From contig JAJYEQ010000001.1 in assembly GCA_021785695.1 (NCBI GenBank), positions 181,917-245,916 on the forward strand: 64,000 nucleotides of DNA, given 5' to 3'. The notes under the pieces are model-generated. The model made no database searches. It had not been told where the DNA came from and worked only from the letters and a program-made list of their open reading frames with translations. Below, piece after piece: positions 25,986 through 38,385 of this stretch; position 1 is the first letter of the stretch; every line of letters begins with the position of its first letter. The position numbers and the translations under genes are program-made. Origin of the DNA: Actinomycetes bacterium. GTDB lineage: Bacteria; Actinomycetota; Acidimicrobiia; Acidimicrobiales; RAAP-2.

Positions 25986-26062
25986 TGGTAGCGGCGGCGG
26001 GAGTCGAACCCGCGACACCACGATTATGAGCCGTGTGCTCTAACCACCTGAGCTACGCCGCC
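25986..26062 (-). tRNA. tRNA-Met, elongator (CAT anticodon)
   Basis: 77 bases including an encoded CCA (25986-25988). Acceptor GGCGGCG pairs with CGCCGCT, including one G-T. The anticodon loop is CTCATAA, and the T-stem GCGGG/CCCGC is perfect. The sequence closely follows the elongator Met tRNA of actinobacteria and lacks the 1-72 mismatch of initiators. Confidence 0.95.
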
Positions 26063-26067
26063 TGGCG

Positions 26068-26139
<72 letters not shown>

Positions 26140-26165
26140 GCGCGCCGTCGCCGACGCAGTGGGCA

Positions 26166-26194
26166 AGTCTACCCGGTGCCCAGCACCTCTTCCA
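26166..26194 (-). promoter_or_regulatory. Candidate promoter of tRNA-Thr-tRNA-Met-rpmG-tRNA-Trp-secE-nusG
   Basis: TGGAAG (complement of 26189-26194), a 17-base spacer and TAGACT (26166-26171), 27 bases before the mature tRNA-Thr 5' end. The identical -35 and spacing recur before tRNA-Tyr. Confidence 0.55.
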
Positions 26195-26222
26195 CCCCGG
26201 GCGAGCCCACTACCCTGGACCC

Positions 26223-26774
26223 ATGCGCATCCGGCTGGTCGAGGTGGCCGACGCCGAGGCCCTCATGGCCATCTACAACCCCGAGGTGACCGAGACGACG
26301 GTCACCTTCGACCTGGTCCCGCGGTCCCGGGCCGACCAGGAGGTCTGGATCCAGCAGCACCAGGCGACCCACCCGTGCCTGGTGGCCATCGACGACGAGG
26401 GCGCCCTCGGCGCCCCGGGCGCCCGCGGCGAGCGGGTGGTCGGCTTCGCCGTCGTGTCCCCGTTTCGCAACCGCCCGGCCTACGCCACCACGGTCGAGAA
26501 CTCCGTCTACGTCCACCGCGACGCCCGGGGCCGCCAGGTGGGCGAGCGGCTGCTGACCGCACTGGTCGCCCTGGTCCAGGAGTCCGGGTTCCACGCCATG
26601 GTCGCGCGCATCGTGGGCGAGAACGCGGGCTCGATCCGGCTGCACGAGAAGTGCGGCTTCTCCCTGGTGGGGACCGAGATCGAAGTCGGTCGCAAGCACG
26701 GCGTGTGGCTGGACGTGGTCGAGTACCAGCGCGTCTTGAACGCGCCGGGCCGCCCCAGCGCCGCCGGCTCCTAG
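26223..26774 (+). CDS. GNAT N-acetyltransferase, phosphinothricin-acetyltransferase-like
   Basis: 183 residues with the layout of the Pat/YncA branch of GNAT enzymes: an N-terminal ADAEALMAIYNPEVTETTVT, FAVVSPFRNRPAYATTVENS, the acetyl-CoA-binding segment RGRQVGERLLTALVA, and SIRLHEKCGFSLVGTEIEVG. These enzymes acetylate small amines such as phosphinothricin or methionine sulfoximine; the real substrate cannot be read from sequence. TACCCT at 26211-26216 ends six bases before the ATG, so the mRNA is probably leaderless. The stop codon overlaps that of the convergent gene in a CTAG. Confidence 0.85.
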   Translation: MRIRLVEVADAEALMAIYNPEVTETTVTFDLVPRSRADQEVWIQQHQATHPCLVAIDDEGALGAPGARGERVVGFAVVSPFRNRPAYATTVENSVYVHRDARGRQVGERLLTALVALVQESGFHAMVARIVGENAGSIRLHEKCGFSLVGTEIEVGRKHGVWLDVVEYQRVLNAPGRPSAAGS

Positions 26775-28408
26775 GGCCCGGCCGCCACCGGCAGCTCGCC
26801 GGCGGGCGCGGGCTCTTCGGAGGCCCATGACCACTGGGTCCAGCGGCCCATGGGCACCACCAGCACCCCGCCGAGCACCGCCACCGCGCCGGCCAGCAGC
26901 AGCGGGTTCCCGTGGGCCAGCCCGGTCAGGAGCTGGCGTCCCCCGGGCAGGCCGATGAAGGGGCCGGTGATGGACAAGAAGAGCAGCCAGAAGTGCTCAC
27001 GGCCCCGGTAGCTGGCCGCCAGCAGCATCAGTCCCCACGCCAGGTACCAGGGCTGGACGACGGGCCCGAGCTCGACGATGAGGAGCAGCGCGACGGCCAG
27101 CGAGCGCACCCAGCCGCGCTCCTGGCTGCGCCACAGCAGCCACAGCGTGATGCCGCCGGCCACCGCCAGGCCGCTCACCCGCGCCACCGAGAGCACCGCG
27201 CGCACCGAGACCGCTTCGAGGCCCACGGCGTGCAGGCCGTTGCCCAGCGCCATCCCCACCGCCGTGGCCGGGGCCGCCCACGAGCGCACCGTGCCGTTGG
27301 ACAGGAGGTTGCGCACCCACCCGAAGCCGAAGCCCGCCATCCACGACGAGACCACGAGCGTCGCGATCAGCACCGCTCCGGCCTTCAGGGCCGGCACCAC
27401 GCGCGCGCGCACCGTCGCGGCGATCCCCGGCCAGGTCCACGCGACGAAGGCCAGGCCGACCACCGCGGGGGCCTTGACGGCGGTGGCGGCCGAGCACAGG
27501 GCCAGGGCCCACCACGTTCGGCCCCGCACGGCCAGGGCCACGCCCAGCACCAGCAGCGCCGTCATGGCCGCGTCGTTGTGCGCCCCGCCGATCAGGGTCA
27601 GCAGCACCAGCGGGTTGAGCGCGCCCAGCACGAAGGCCTCGCCCGGGTCCCGCTGGAGGCCGCGGGCCAGCATCGCCAGGCCGTACCCGATGCCGACGAC
27701 GGCCGCCACCTCCAGGAGGCGCAGGACCAGCACCGTGACCAGCTCGTTGTGGCCGGTCAGGCGCGTGATGGTGCCGTCCAGGAACAAGAACAGGGGACCG
27801 TAGGGGGCCGGGGCGTTGCCCCACAGCGGATCCACCGGGTTCACGTACGGGCTCGATCCCAGGGTGAAGGGCCCGTAGATGTAGGGGCTGATGTGGTAGC
27901 TGGTCATCTCGCCCTGGGCCGCGTAGCTGAAGACGTCGCGCGAGAACATCGGCGGGGCCACCACCATCGGCAGGCTCCACAGGACCAGCATCACCCACAG
28001 CGGGCGCAGCGGGGCTCCCGGGTGGATCTTCATCACCTCGGCCAAGCGCAGCCACACCCGCATCAGCAGCACCAGCCCGCCGTAGGTCAGGACCACCGCG
28101 ACCAGGTACTTGGTCACCGACGGCGTCCCGGTCGGGCTGGTCGAGGGCTCGCCGAAGAACCAGGTCCCGGCCATGTTGAGCTTGAAGGGCGAGTTGGTGA
28201 ACGACCCGCCGGCCAGGATCAGGCTCATGGCCACCAGGCCCAGTAGGGCCGGCTGCCACAGGAAGGACCAGCCGGCAAAGGGACCGGGGCGGAAGCGGCC
28301 CAACGGCGTGTAGCGCCGCTCCAGGGCGCTGACCGACGTCTCGAAGCTCGTCGCGCCGCGTTCGTAGAGTCGGCGCACGCCGGCCCCCACGACCCGGATG
28401 CGACGCAC
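26771..28408 (-). CDS. Polytopic mannosyltransferase, MptB-like (GT-C, polyprenol-phosphomannose dependent)
   Basis: 545 residues with about 12-13 membrane segments. The long extracytoplasmic loop carries MFSRDVFSYAAQGEMTSYHI, ISPYIYGPFTLG and NPVDPLWGNAPAPYGPLFLF, the signature of actinobacterial alpha-1,6-mannosyltransferases that use polyprenyl-phosphomannose; MptB makes the lipomannan core in Corynebacterineae. Here the acceptor glycan is unknown. The frame is open through tRNA-Tyr, so the start must be internal: GTG at 28406-28408 behind GAGAGGAG is chosen. An acidic C-terminal tail (ASEEPAPAGE) ends it. The stop overlaps the GNAT stop in CTAG. Confidence 0.82.
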   Translation of the reverse strand: MRRIRVVGAGVRRLYERGATSFETSVSALERRYTPLGRFRPGPFAGWSFLWQPALLGLVAMSLILAGGSFTNSPFKLNMAGTWFFGEPSTSPTGTPSVTKYLVAVVLTYGGLVLLMRVWLRLAEVMKIHPGAPLRPLWVMLVLWSLPMVVAPPMFSRDVFSYAAQGEMTSYHISPYIYGPFTLGSSPYVNPVDPLWGNAPAPYGPLFLFLDGTITRLTGHNELVTVLVLRLLEVAAVVGIGYGLAMLARGLQRDPGEAFVLGALNPLVLLTLIGGAHNDAAMTALLVLGVALAVRGRTWWALALCSAATAVKAPAVVGLAFVAWTWPGIAATVRARVVPALKAGAVLIATLVVSSWMAGFGFGWVRNLLSNGTVRSWAAPATAVGMALGNGLHAVGLEAVSVRAVLSVARVSGLAVAGGITLWLLWRSQERGWVRSLAVALLLIVELGPVVQPWYLAWGLMLLAASYRGREHFWLLFLSITGPFIGLPGGRQLLTGLAHGNPLLLAGAVAVLGGVLVVPMGRWTQWSWASEEPAPAGELPVAAGP

Positions 28409-28421
28409 GCGACTCCTCTCG

Positions 28422-28474
28422 GCTCCCGGTCCCTCCGGGAGCACGTCACCGGTCGCGCCGCAGCGCGACCGGTG
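28422..28474 (-). terminator. Two hairpins downstream of tRNA-Tyr
   Basis: A 12-bp perfect stem with a CGCA/TGCG loop (28447-28474) starts four bases after the tRNA CCA. A second 8-bp stem (28422-28429 with 28435-28442) follows. There is no U-tract. The second hairpin lies just before the ribosome binding site of the mannosyltransferase gene and could instead affect that gene. Confidence 0.6.
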
Positions 28475-28477
28475 GTC

Positions 28478-28562
28478 TGGTGGGCCGGGAGGGATTTGAA
28501 CCCCCGTAGGCAAAGCCGTCTGGTTTACAGCCAGATCCCATTGGCCGCTCGGGCACCGACCC
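28478..28562 (-). tRNA. tRNA-Tyr (GTA anticodon)
   Basis: 85-base class II tRNA with a long variable arm. Acceptor GGGTCGG pairs with CCGGCCC (one T-G), the anticodon loop is CTGTAAA, the T-loop TTCAAAT, and CCA is encoded at 28478-28480. The open reading frame of the mannosyltransferase runs through it but cannot start there. Confidence 0.96.
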
Positions 28563-28569
28563 GCGCGTC

Positions 28570-28598
28570 ATCCTACTGGAGCCCACGGTCCGCTTCCA
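28570..28598 (-). promoter_or_regulatory. Candidate promoter of tRNA-Tyr
   Basis: TGGAAG (complement of 28593-28598), a 17-base spacer and TAGGAT (28570-28575), eight bases before the mature 5' end. The -35 and spacing are identical to the tRNA-Thr promoter. Confidence 0.55.
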
Positions 28599-28634
28599 CC
28601 CGACCGCGCGATCCCCCCGCTCTAGCATGGGCCC

Positions 28635-29123
28635 ATGCCCACCTTCGACGTCGTCTCCGAGCTCGACACCCAGGAGGTCCGCAACGCCGTGGACCAGGCG
28701 AATCGCGAGGCCACGACGCGCTTCGACTTCAAGGGCACCGGGGCGCTGATCGAGATCGGCGACGACGAGCTGACCTTGAGCGCCTCGACCGAGGACCGCC
28801 TGGCCGCCCTCTACAGCGTGCTCCAGGACAAGTTCGTCCGGCGGGGCATCTCACTCAAGGCCCTCGATCCGGGCCGGGTCGAGGAGGCCGCCAAGGGCAC
28901 GGCGCGCCAGCGGGTGGGCCTGCGCGCCGGCATCACCGCCGAGGTGGGCCGGCAGATCAACAAGCTGGTCAAGGACCTGGGCCTGAAGGGCGTCAGCTCG
29001 TCCGTCCAGGGCGACCAGGTGCGCGTGACGGGCAAGCAGCGCGACGACCTCCAGGCGGTGATCGGTCACCTGCGCGAGGCCGACCTCGTGGTGCCCCTGC
29101 AGTTCACCAACTTCCGCGACTAG
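28635..29123 (+). CDS. YajQ family nucleotide-binding protein
   Basis: 162 residues, full length for the YajQ (UPF0234) family of two ferredoxin-like folds. MPTFDVVSELDTQEVRNAVD, the RFDFKGT motif near residue 31, and KLVKDLGLKGVSSSVQGDQV in the second half are diagnostic. The Xanthomonas homologue binds cyclic di-GMP; others bind nucleotides or tRNA, so function here is open. TAGCAT at 28623-28628 lies six bases before the ATG (leaderless). The stop overlaps that of the convergent GtrA gene in CTAG. Confidence 0.92.
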   Translation: MPTFDVVSELDTQEVRNAVDQANREATTRFDFKGTGALIEIGDDELTLSASTEDRLAALYSVLQDKFVRRGISLKALDPGRVEEAAKGTARQRVGLRAGITAEVGRQINKLVKDLGLKGVSSSVQGDQVRVTGKQRDDLQAVIGHLREADLVVPLQFTNFRD

Positions 29124-29620
29124 CGGCGCACGTCCTCGGTGACGGGCTCGGTAGGGGCCTCGTGGGCGGCCACGTGGAAGATCCGGTTGAAGACCATCAT
29201 CTTGAGGATCCAGAACAGCCCGAAGCTGACGAGGTTGGTGGTGGAGACCAGCCCGGTGTTGACCAGGTGGGGCCAGGTGTGCTCCTTGACCTGCTCCTTG
29301 GCCCAGGTGGCCCCCAGCATCGACACCGCGATGCCGAGGAAGGACATGGTCCAGAACGGGACGATCTCCTTGCGGAAGTGGCTCCGGCCGCGCTTGCCCC
29401 AGGTCCAGGTCCGGTTCAGGTAGTACGAGGGGACCGTGGCGATCAGGTTCCCGGCCACCGTCGACTCGATGACGCCGGTCAGCAGGTGGAAGCCGTAGAT
29501 GATCGAGATCGCCGTGAACGAGACGACCGTCGAGATCACCGACACCGAGGTGAAGCGCACGACCTTGCGGCCCTGGTGTGTCTGAGACCAGGCGTGCACC
29601 GCTCGCAGCCGCTGAATCAT
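29120..29620 (-). CDS. GtrA family membrane protein
   Basis: 166 residues with four predicted membrane spans. RKVVRFTSVSVISTVVSFTA and ATVPSYYLNRTWTWGKRGRS are typical of GtrA-like proteins, which move undecaprenyl-phosphate-linked sugars across the membrane or help cell-wall glycosylation. The ATG at 29618-29620 is chosen; TAGACT lies seven bases upstream, so the transcript is likely leaderless. The frame open to 29677 would enter the divergent gene's promoter. Possible functional link with the nearby mannosyltransferase, which also needs a polyprenyl-phosphate sugar; this is inference. Confidence 0.87.
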   Translation of the reverse strand: MIQRLRAVHAWSQTHQGRKVVRFTSVSVISTVVSFTAISIIYGFHLLTGVIESTVAGNLIATVPSYYLNRTWTWGKRGRSHFRKEIVPFWTMSFLGIAVSMLGATWAKEQVKEHTWPHLVNTGLVSTTNLVSFGLFWILKMMVFNRIFHVAAHEAPTEPVTEDVRR

Positions 29621-29676
29621 CCTGTCCAGTCTACCGACCGCGGGGGGCCCAGGGTCGCCAGTGACACAATGGGGCA

Positions 29677-30561
29677 ATGACGACCGCCCTGGAGGACCTG
29701 CTCGACCTGCTCGACATCGAGGCCATCGAGGTCAACACGTTCCGGGGCCAGCATCCCCACGAGGAGCGCCTCCGGACCTTCGGGGGCCAGGTGGCCGCCC
29801 AAGCCCTGATGGCAGCCGGTCGCACGGTCGAGCACGGCCGCGTGCACTCGCTCCACTCGTACTTCTTGCGTCCCGGCGACCCGACGCTGCCCATCCTCTA
29901 CGAGGTCGACCGGATCCGCGACGGGCGCAGCTTCACCACGCGGCGCGTCGTCGCCATCCAGCGCGGGATGGCCATCTACAACATGCAGGCCAGCTTCCAC
30001 GAGGACGAGGCCAGCCTCGAGCACCAGTTCCCCATGCCCGCGGCGCCCGATCCCGAGACGATCCCGCCGCTCGCGGCGCGCCTGGCCGAGGAGCCCGTGG
30101 TCTTCGACGCGTGGTTCAAGCGCCAGCACCCCATCGACCAGCGCTTCATCGGCGAGCTCCCCTGGAGCCCGAACCGGGACCGCGAGCCGCGCCAACGTCT
30201 CTGGATCCGCGCCGACGGCGACCTGTCGGGCTACGACCCCCTGGTGCACGCCTGCGTAGTCACCTACGCCAGCGACCTCAGCCTCTTCGACGCGATCCTG
30301 GCGCCCCACGCGGTGCGCTGGGACGACGGGACCTTCATGGGGGCGAGCCTCGACCACTGCATGTGGTTCCACCGCCCGGTGCGCGCCGACCACTGGCTGC
30401 TCTACGACACCGACTCCCCCATCGCCCACGGGGCGCGCGGCCTGGCGCGCGGCTTCCTGTTCGACCGTGACGGCGAGCTGTGCGTCTCGATGGTCCAGGA
30501 GGGTCTGGTGCGCGTCATCGACCCGGCCCACGCGGCGGGCGCGTCGGGGGACCCCCGATAG
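29677..30561 (+). CDS. tesB: Acyl-CoA thioesterase II (TesB-like)
   Basis: 294 residues, a tandem hot-dog enzyme that hydrolyses medium- and long-chain acyl-CoA to free acid and CoA. The N-terminal hot dog has RTFGGQVAAQALMAAGRTV and VHSLHSYFLRPGDPTLPILY. The C-terminal one has the catalytic Asp in GASLDHCMWFHRP, DSPIAHGARGLARGFLFDRD, and the catalytic Gln in SMVQEGLVRV. CACAAT at 29665-29670 is six bases before the ATG, so it is leaderless. The next gene's -10 overlaps this gene's stop codon. Confidence 0.93.
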   Translation: MTTALEDLLDLLDIEAIEVNTFRGQHPHEERLRTFGGQVAAQALMAAGRTVEHGRVHSLHSYFLRPGDPTLPILYEVDRIRDGRSFTTRRVVAIQRGMAIYNMQASFHEDEASLEHQFPMPAAPDPETIPPLAARLAEEPVVFDAWFKRQHPIDQRFIGELPWSPNRDREPRQRLWIRADGDLSGYDPLVHACVVTYASDLSLFDAILAPHAVRWDDGTFMGASLDHCMWFHRPVRADHWLLYDTDSPIAHGARGLARGFLFDRDGELCVSMVQEGLVRVIDPAHAAGASGDPR

Positions 30562-30570
30562 GCTCGCGCC

Positions 30571-31041
30571 ATGGACCTGACTGACGCCATCGCCGACTAC
30601 GCCGCCGCGACCGCCGTGTTCGTGGAGGTCGCGCGCCGCATCGACCCGGCCGACCTGGATCGCCACGCCGAAGGCGAGTGGTCCGCGCGCCAGGTCATCC
30701 ACCACCTGGCCGACGCCGAGATCGAGGCGGCCAGCCGACTGCGCCGCCTGCTCGGCGAGGCCCCCGGGGCCGCGCTGCTGGCCTTCGACGAGGCCGGCTG
30801 GGCGACCACGCCGGCCTTCGACTACGCCGGCGCGCCCGTGGCGCCGTCCCTGGCGATCATCGAGGCCCTGCGGACCTCCGCGCTCGACATCCTGCACCGG
30901 TTGACGCCCGCCGACCTGGAGCGGCGCGGCGAGCACAGCGTGCGCGGGTCCTACAGCGTGGCCGACTGGATCGGGGGGCACACCGAGCACCCCCGCGCGC
31001 ACGCCACCCAGATGCTCGAGGCCCTGGCCAGCGAGGGCTGA
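30571..31041 (+). CDS. DinB-like metal-binding four-helix protein
   Basis: 156 residues resembling the DinB_2 / YfiT group: GEWSARQVIHHLADAEIEAA has the first histidine pair, and a second set appears near the C-terminus in GGHTEHPRAHATQML, consistent with a three-His metal site. Family members include thiol-dependent S-transferases that use bacillithiol or mycothiol; no substrate can be inferred. TAGGCT at 30559-30564 is six bases from the ATG and overlaps the tesB stop, so it is leaderless and independently transcribed. Confidence 0.8.
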   Translation: MDLTDAIADYAAATAVFVEVARRIDPADLDRHAEGEWSARQVIHHLADAEIEAASRLRRLLGEAPGAALLAFDEAGWATTPAFDYAGAPVAPSLAIIEALRTSALDILHRLTPADLERRGEHSVRGSYSVADWIGGHTEHPRAHATQMLEALASEG

Positions 31042-31076
31042 GCGGGCCCGCCGCATCGCGACGGGCCCGCCCGCCC

Positions 31077-32345
<1,269 letters not shown>

Positions 32346-32393
32346 GATGTCCTCATTTCCCATTCTGCCCCCCGACCATCGTAGGCTCCCCGC

Positions 32394-33392
32394 CTACCCT
32401 CCAGTACCCGAGGGCGCCACCACGAGCCGGTAGCGCCGGACGGTCGGCCAGCGCCCGCCCGCCGGCACCCCGTTGAGCGTCAGCACCAGGGTGCCGCGGG
32501 ATCCCGGCGCCAGGGAGTAGGTCCCCAGGGAGAACCCGATGGAGCTGAGCGGGCCGAGCGTGGCGCGCTCGTGGGCGACGTGGGTGACCACCCCGGCAGC
32601 GTTGGCGATCGTCGCCGTCAGGGCCACCGGCTGGTAGGTGTCGGCGGCGTTGGTGACCGTCGCGGCCAGGGAGGTCGTGGGCGCCGCGATGAGCAGCAGC
32701 TCGCCCGCGGGTGCGGGCAACGGGGTCGGCGTGACCTCGACCGCGCTGATCCCGGCGCTGCGGTGCAGCTGCAAGGACGGTGAGGCGGCCAGGGTCGCCA
32801 GGGTGGTCGGGAGCGCCAGGTTGGCGACCAGCGTCGTCAGCGCCTCCAGGTGGACGAGCCCGGGCTCGCGCACCAGCCCGTAGCGCGCCCGCGACCAGGT
32901 CGCGGCCGTCGCCTGCAGCCCGGCCTGGGCCGCGGCCAGTGTCCCGCTCGCCCCGCTCAGGGCCGTCCAGGGCAGATGGAGCGTGGCGGCCACGGCGTTG
33001 AGGATGGTGGCGGCGGCGTCGGCGCGCTCCTCGGTGACTTGGGCGACCACGACGTTCAGCTGATGGGCGATGACCGGGCGGCGCAGCAGCACCGCCTCCT
33101 CGGCCCAGCCGGGCAGGGCCGCCGCCAGCTGGCTCAGGCGGGCCGTGAAGACGACGCGCGTCAGCGAGCTGCCGTGCTCCAGGAGGTAGGCCAGGTGGCC
33201 ATCGAAGGCGTTCTCGCGCGCGACGAGGGTGTTGACCAGCTGCCCGAAGGACCGGTTCTCGCTGCGGCGCACCGAGCGCGCCCCGTGGGCCGCGCGCGAC
33301 ACGTCGGCGGCGAATCCCACCGCCACGACGGTGACGGCGAGCGCGGCCACGGTCCACGCCCTCGCACGACGACGCTGGCGGGACCAAGCCAC
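32394..33392 (-). CDS. Hypothetical membrane-anchored protein
   Basis: 332 residues, family not recognised. One N-terminal membrane segment (about residues 12-30, TVAALAVTVVAVGFAADV) follows an Arg-rich stretch and should anchor the rest outside. The exposed part is Ala/Leu-rich helical up to about residue 200. The C-terminal 130 residues are beta-rich with a repeated Thr/Ala/Val pattern and SIGFSLGTYSLAPGSRGTLV, like a CARDB/Ig-type fold. GTG start with TAGGTT eight bases upstream, overlapping the rmuC stop. Confidence 0.7.
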   Translation of the reverse strand: MAWSRQRRRARAWTVAALAVTVVAVGFAADVSRAAHGARSVRRSENRSFGQLVNTLVARENAFDGHLAYLLEHGSSLTRVVFTARLSQLAAALPGWAEEAVLLRRPVIAHQLNVVVAQVTEERADAAATILNAVAATLHLPWTALSGASGTLAAAQAGLQATAATWSRARYGLVREPGLVHLEALTTLVANLALPTTLATLAASPSLQLHRSAGISAVEVTPTPLPAPAGELLLIAAPTTSLAATVTNAADTYQPVALTATIANAAGVVTHVAHERATLGPLSSIGFSLGTYSLAPGSRGTLVLTLNGVPAGGRWPTVRRYRLVVAPSGTGG

Positions 33393-33403
33393 AGGGGTCC
33401 AAC

Positions 33404-34723
33404 CTACTGGGGCTCGTCCCCCTCGTCAGCACTGGGCTCGACGACCTCGGCGTCCAGGGCCCCGGCGTCGTCGGCGCGCTCGGGCAGGTCGTCCCAGCGC
33501 TGGGGGCTCAGCCCCACCGGCAGCGTCGGCACCTCGGCGGTGACGCCCAGGACGCGGGCGGCCGGGGCGACGCCCAGGCCGTGGAGGCTGCGGGCCACCG
33601 GGAGCAGGCGCGACTCGACCGAGCCCACCAGCTTGTTGAAGTGCCGCGTCGCGTCGTTGAGTGACTTGCCCAGCGCCCCCAGGTGCTCGGCCACCACGCG
33701 GACCCGCTCGTAGACCTTCTCGGCCTCGGCGCGGATCTGCTCGGCGTTGACCGCAGTGCGGTGCTGGCGCACCACGGACTGGACCGACCACAGCAGTGCG
33801 AGCAGGGTGGTCGGCCCGGTGAGCAGGACGCGCGCGCGCGTCGCGGTCGCCGACAGCTCGGAGTCCACCGACAGCGCCGTGGCCACCGCGGCGTCGCTGG
33901 GCACGAAGCAGACGACGAACTCGGGCGAGGCGTCCAGCGACGACCAGTACGCGCGGTCCCCCAGCGCGCGCACGTGGAGGCGCAGCGCCTGGGCGTGCTC
34001 GCGGTAGCGGGCCTCGCGCTCGGCGGGGTCCTCGATGGCCAGCGCCTCCTCGAAGCGGTCGAAGGGGAACTTGGCGTCAATGGCCACCTGGGCGCCCGGC
34101 AGGTGGACCACGCAGTCGGGCCGGCGACGGCCCTCCTCGGTCGCCGTGGTCACCTGGAGGTCGAAGTCGATCTTCTCCACGAGGCCCGAGGCGGTCAGCA
34201 CGTTGGCCAGCTGGACCTCGCCCCAGCGGCCCCGCTCGCTGGAGCGGCCGAGCAGCTGGTTGAGGCGGGACGTCTCGCCCAGGGCCTGCTGCTGCACGCT
34301 GAGCAGGTCGTCGGCGCGCTGGCGGACCTCGCTTAAGGCGTTCACGTGCTCCTTGTCGAAGTCGGCCAGGCGCCGCTGGTAGCTGTCGAGGGCCTCGCGC
34401 AGGGGCCCGAGGGCGACCTCGAGCCGGGCGTCGCGCTCGCGCTGGAGCTCTCCTTGGGTACTGCCGAAGCGCTCGACCGTCGTGGCCAGGACCCGACCGG
34501 CCAGGACCTCGAAGCGCGCGTCGGCCTCGCGCGCCTGGCGCTCGTGGTCGACCCGCTCGCGCTCGGCGGCCTCGCGCAGGTGGCTCAGCTCGGCCTCGGC
34601 GAGGGCCACCTGCTGGCGCGCTGCGGCCAGCTCGGTGCCCTGGAGGCGCAGGCGCCGCTGGGCCGTCAGGCCCGCGGCGAGCGCCCCGACGACCACGCCG
34701 ACGACCAGCCACACACTCTCCAC
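33404..34723 (-). CDS. rmuC: DNA recombination protein RmuC
   Basis: 439 residues. The GTG at 34721-34723 behind GGAGG gives an N-terminal membrane segment (VWLVVGVVVGALAAGLTA), then a long coiled coil (about residues 25-150). The RmuC core follows with GRSSERGRWGEVQLANVLTA, VAIDAKFPFDRFEEAL (the nuclease-like D...DAK motif) and HLGALGKSLNDATRHFNKLV. RmuC limits inversion between short repeats in E. coli and belongs to the PD-(D/E)XK group. The last 20 residues are acidic. The longer open frame upstream has no homology. Confidence 0.92.
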   Translation of the reverse strand: MESVWLVVGVVVGALAAGLTAQRRLRLQGTELAAARQQVALAEAELSHLREAAERERVDHERQAREADARFEVLAGRVLATTVERFGSTQGELQRERDARLEVALGPLREALDSYQRRLADFDKEHVNALSEVRQRADDLLSVQQQALGETSRLNQLLGRSSERGRWGEVQLANVLTASGLVEKIDFDLQVTTATEEGRRRPDCVVHLPGAQVAIDAKFPFDRFEEALAIEDPAEREARYREHAQALRLHVRALGDRAYWSSLDASPEFVVCFVPSDAAVATALSVDSELSATATRARVLLTGPTTLLALLWSVQSVVRQHRTAVNAEQIRAEAEKVYERVRVVAEHLGALGKSLNDATRHFNKLVGSVESRLLPVARSLHGLGVAPAARVLGVTAEVPTLPVGLSPQRWDDLPERADDAGALDAEVVEPSADEGDEPQ

Positions 34724-34773
34724 GCGAAGACCTCCTCGTGCCCGTCTCCTAGCGCGGAGGGTAGCCTGTCGCG

Positions 34774-35448
34774 GTGACGCGACGGTTCGGACTCCCCGCA
34801 CGCTTGACCCGCTCGGGCCCGGCCGCGCCGCCCTCCCTGGGGATCACGCCCCGCATGCGGCCACCCTTGGTCCAGGCGTTCGCCCTGGTCGGAGAGGCGA
34901 TGGCCGAGGCCACGCACGCCTTGCTGGCCGGGGATCGCGAACTGGCCATCCGCGTGGTCGAGTCCGACGTCGTCGTCGACGACCTCGTCGAGGGCGTCAT
35001 TGCCGAGGCCGAGGCCGAGCTGGTCGGCGGCGGCGCGCTGGCGGCCGGCGACCGCCAGGAGCTGCTCGACCTGCTGCGCATCCTGCCCGAGATCGAGCGC
35101 AACGGCGACCTGGCCGAGCACATCGCCCGGCGGGCGGCTCGGGGGCTGGGTTCCGAGATGTCCCCGCGCAGCCGGGGACTGGTCGAGCGCATGGGCGAGG
35201 TCGCCACCGTCATCTGGCGCCAGGCCACCGACGTCATCCTGGATGGCCGCGGCGATGCGTCCTCCATCGAGGACGTCGACGACGAGCTCGACGAGCTGCA
35301 CGTGGCGCTGACCGCCGAGCTCACCTCGGGGTCGATGCCGGTGCCCGTCGCGGTGGAGGTGGCCCTGCTGGCCCGCTTCTACGAGCGCTTCGGCGACCAC
35401 TGCGTGAACCTGGCGCGGCGCCGCTTCGGGCGCGACAGCACCGACTGA
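34774..35448 (+). CDS. PhoU-like phosphate-signalling regulator
   Basis: 224 residues forming two three-helix PhoU repeats: RPPLVQAFALVGEAMAEATH, then LLRILPEIERNGDLAEHIAR (E..R..D metal-binding motif), and again VALLARFYERFGDHCVNLAR. PhoU proteins link the Pst transporter to the PhoR kinase and repress the Pho response when phosphate is plentiful; no pst or phoBR genes are in the window. GTG start; TAGCCT at 34762-34767 is six bases upstream (leaderless). Confidence 0.88.
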   Translation: MTRRFGLPARLTRSGPAAPPSLGITPRMRPPLVQAFALVGEAMAEATHALLAGDRELAIRVVESDVVVDDLVEGVIAEAEAELVGGGALAAGDRQELLDLLRILPEIERNGDLAEHIARRAARGLGSEMSPRSRGLVERMGEVATVIWRQATDVILDGRGDASSIEDVDDELDELHVALTAELTSGSMPVPVAVEVALLARFYERFGDHCVNLARRRFGRDSTD

Positions 35449-35486
35449 TCGCACCGCCCGGCCCCGGCAGCGACCACAATGGGGCC

Positions 35487-38328
<2,842 letters not shown>

Positions 38329-38385
38329 GGGCCAAACTTAGTTGACGACCCGGACCACCCCGGCGGGCCCACTAGTCTCGCACCC

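Noticed and set aside
28409..28513. Upstream extension of the mannosyltransferase frame
   Set aside because: It would run through the 3' half of tRNA-Tyr and its terminator stems; a GTG with a good ribosome binding site lies just downstream at 28406-28408.
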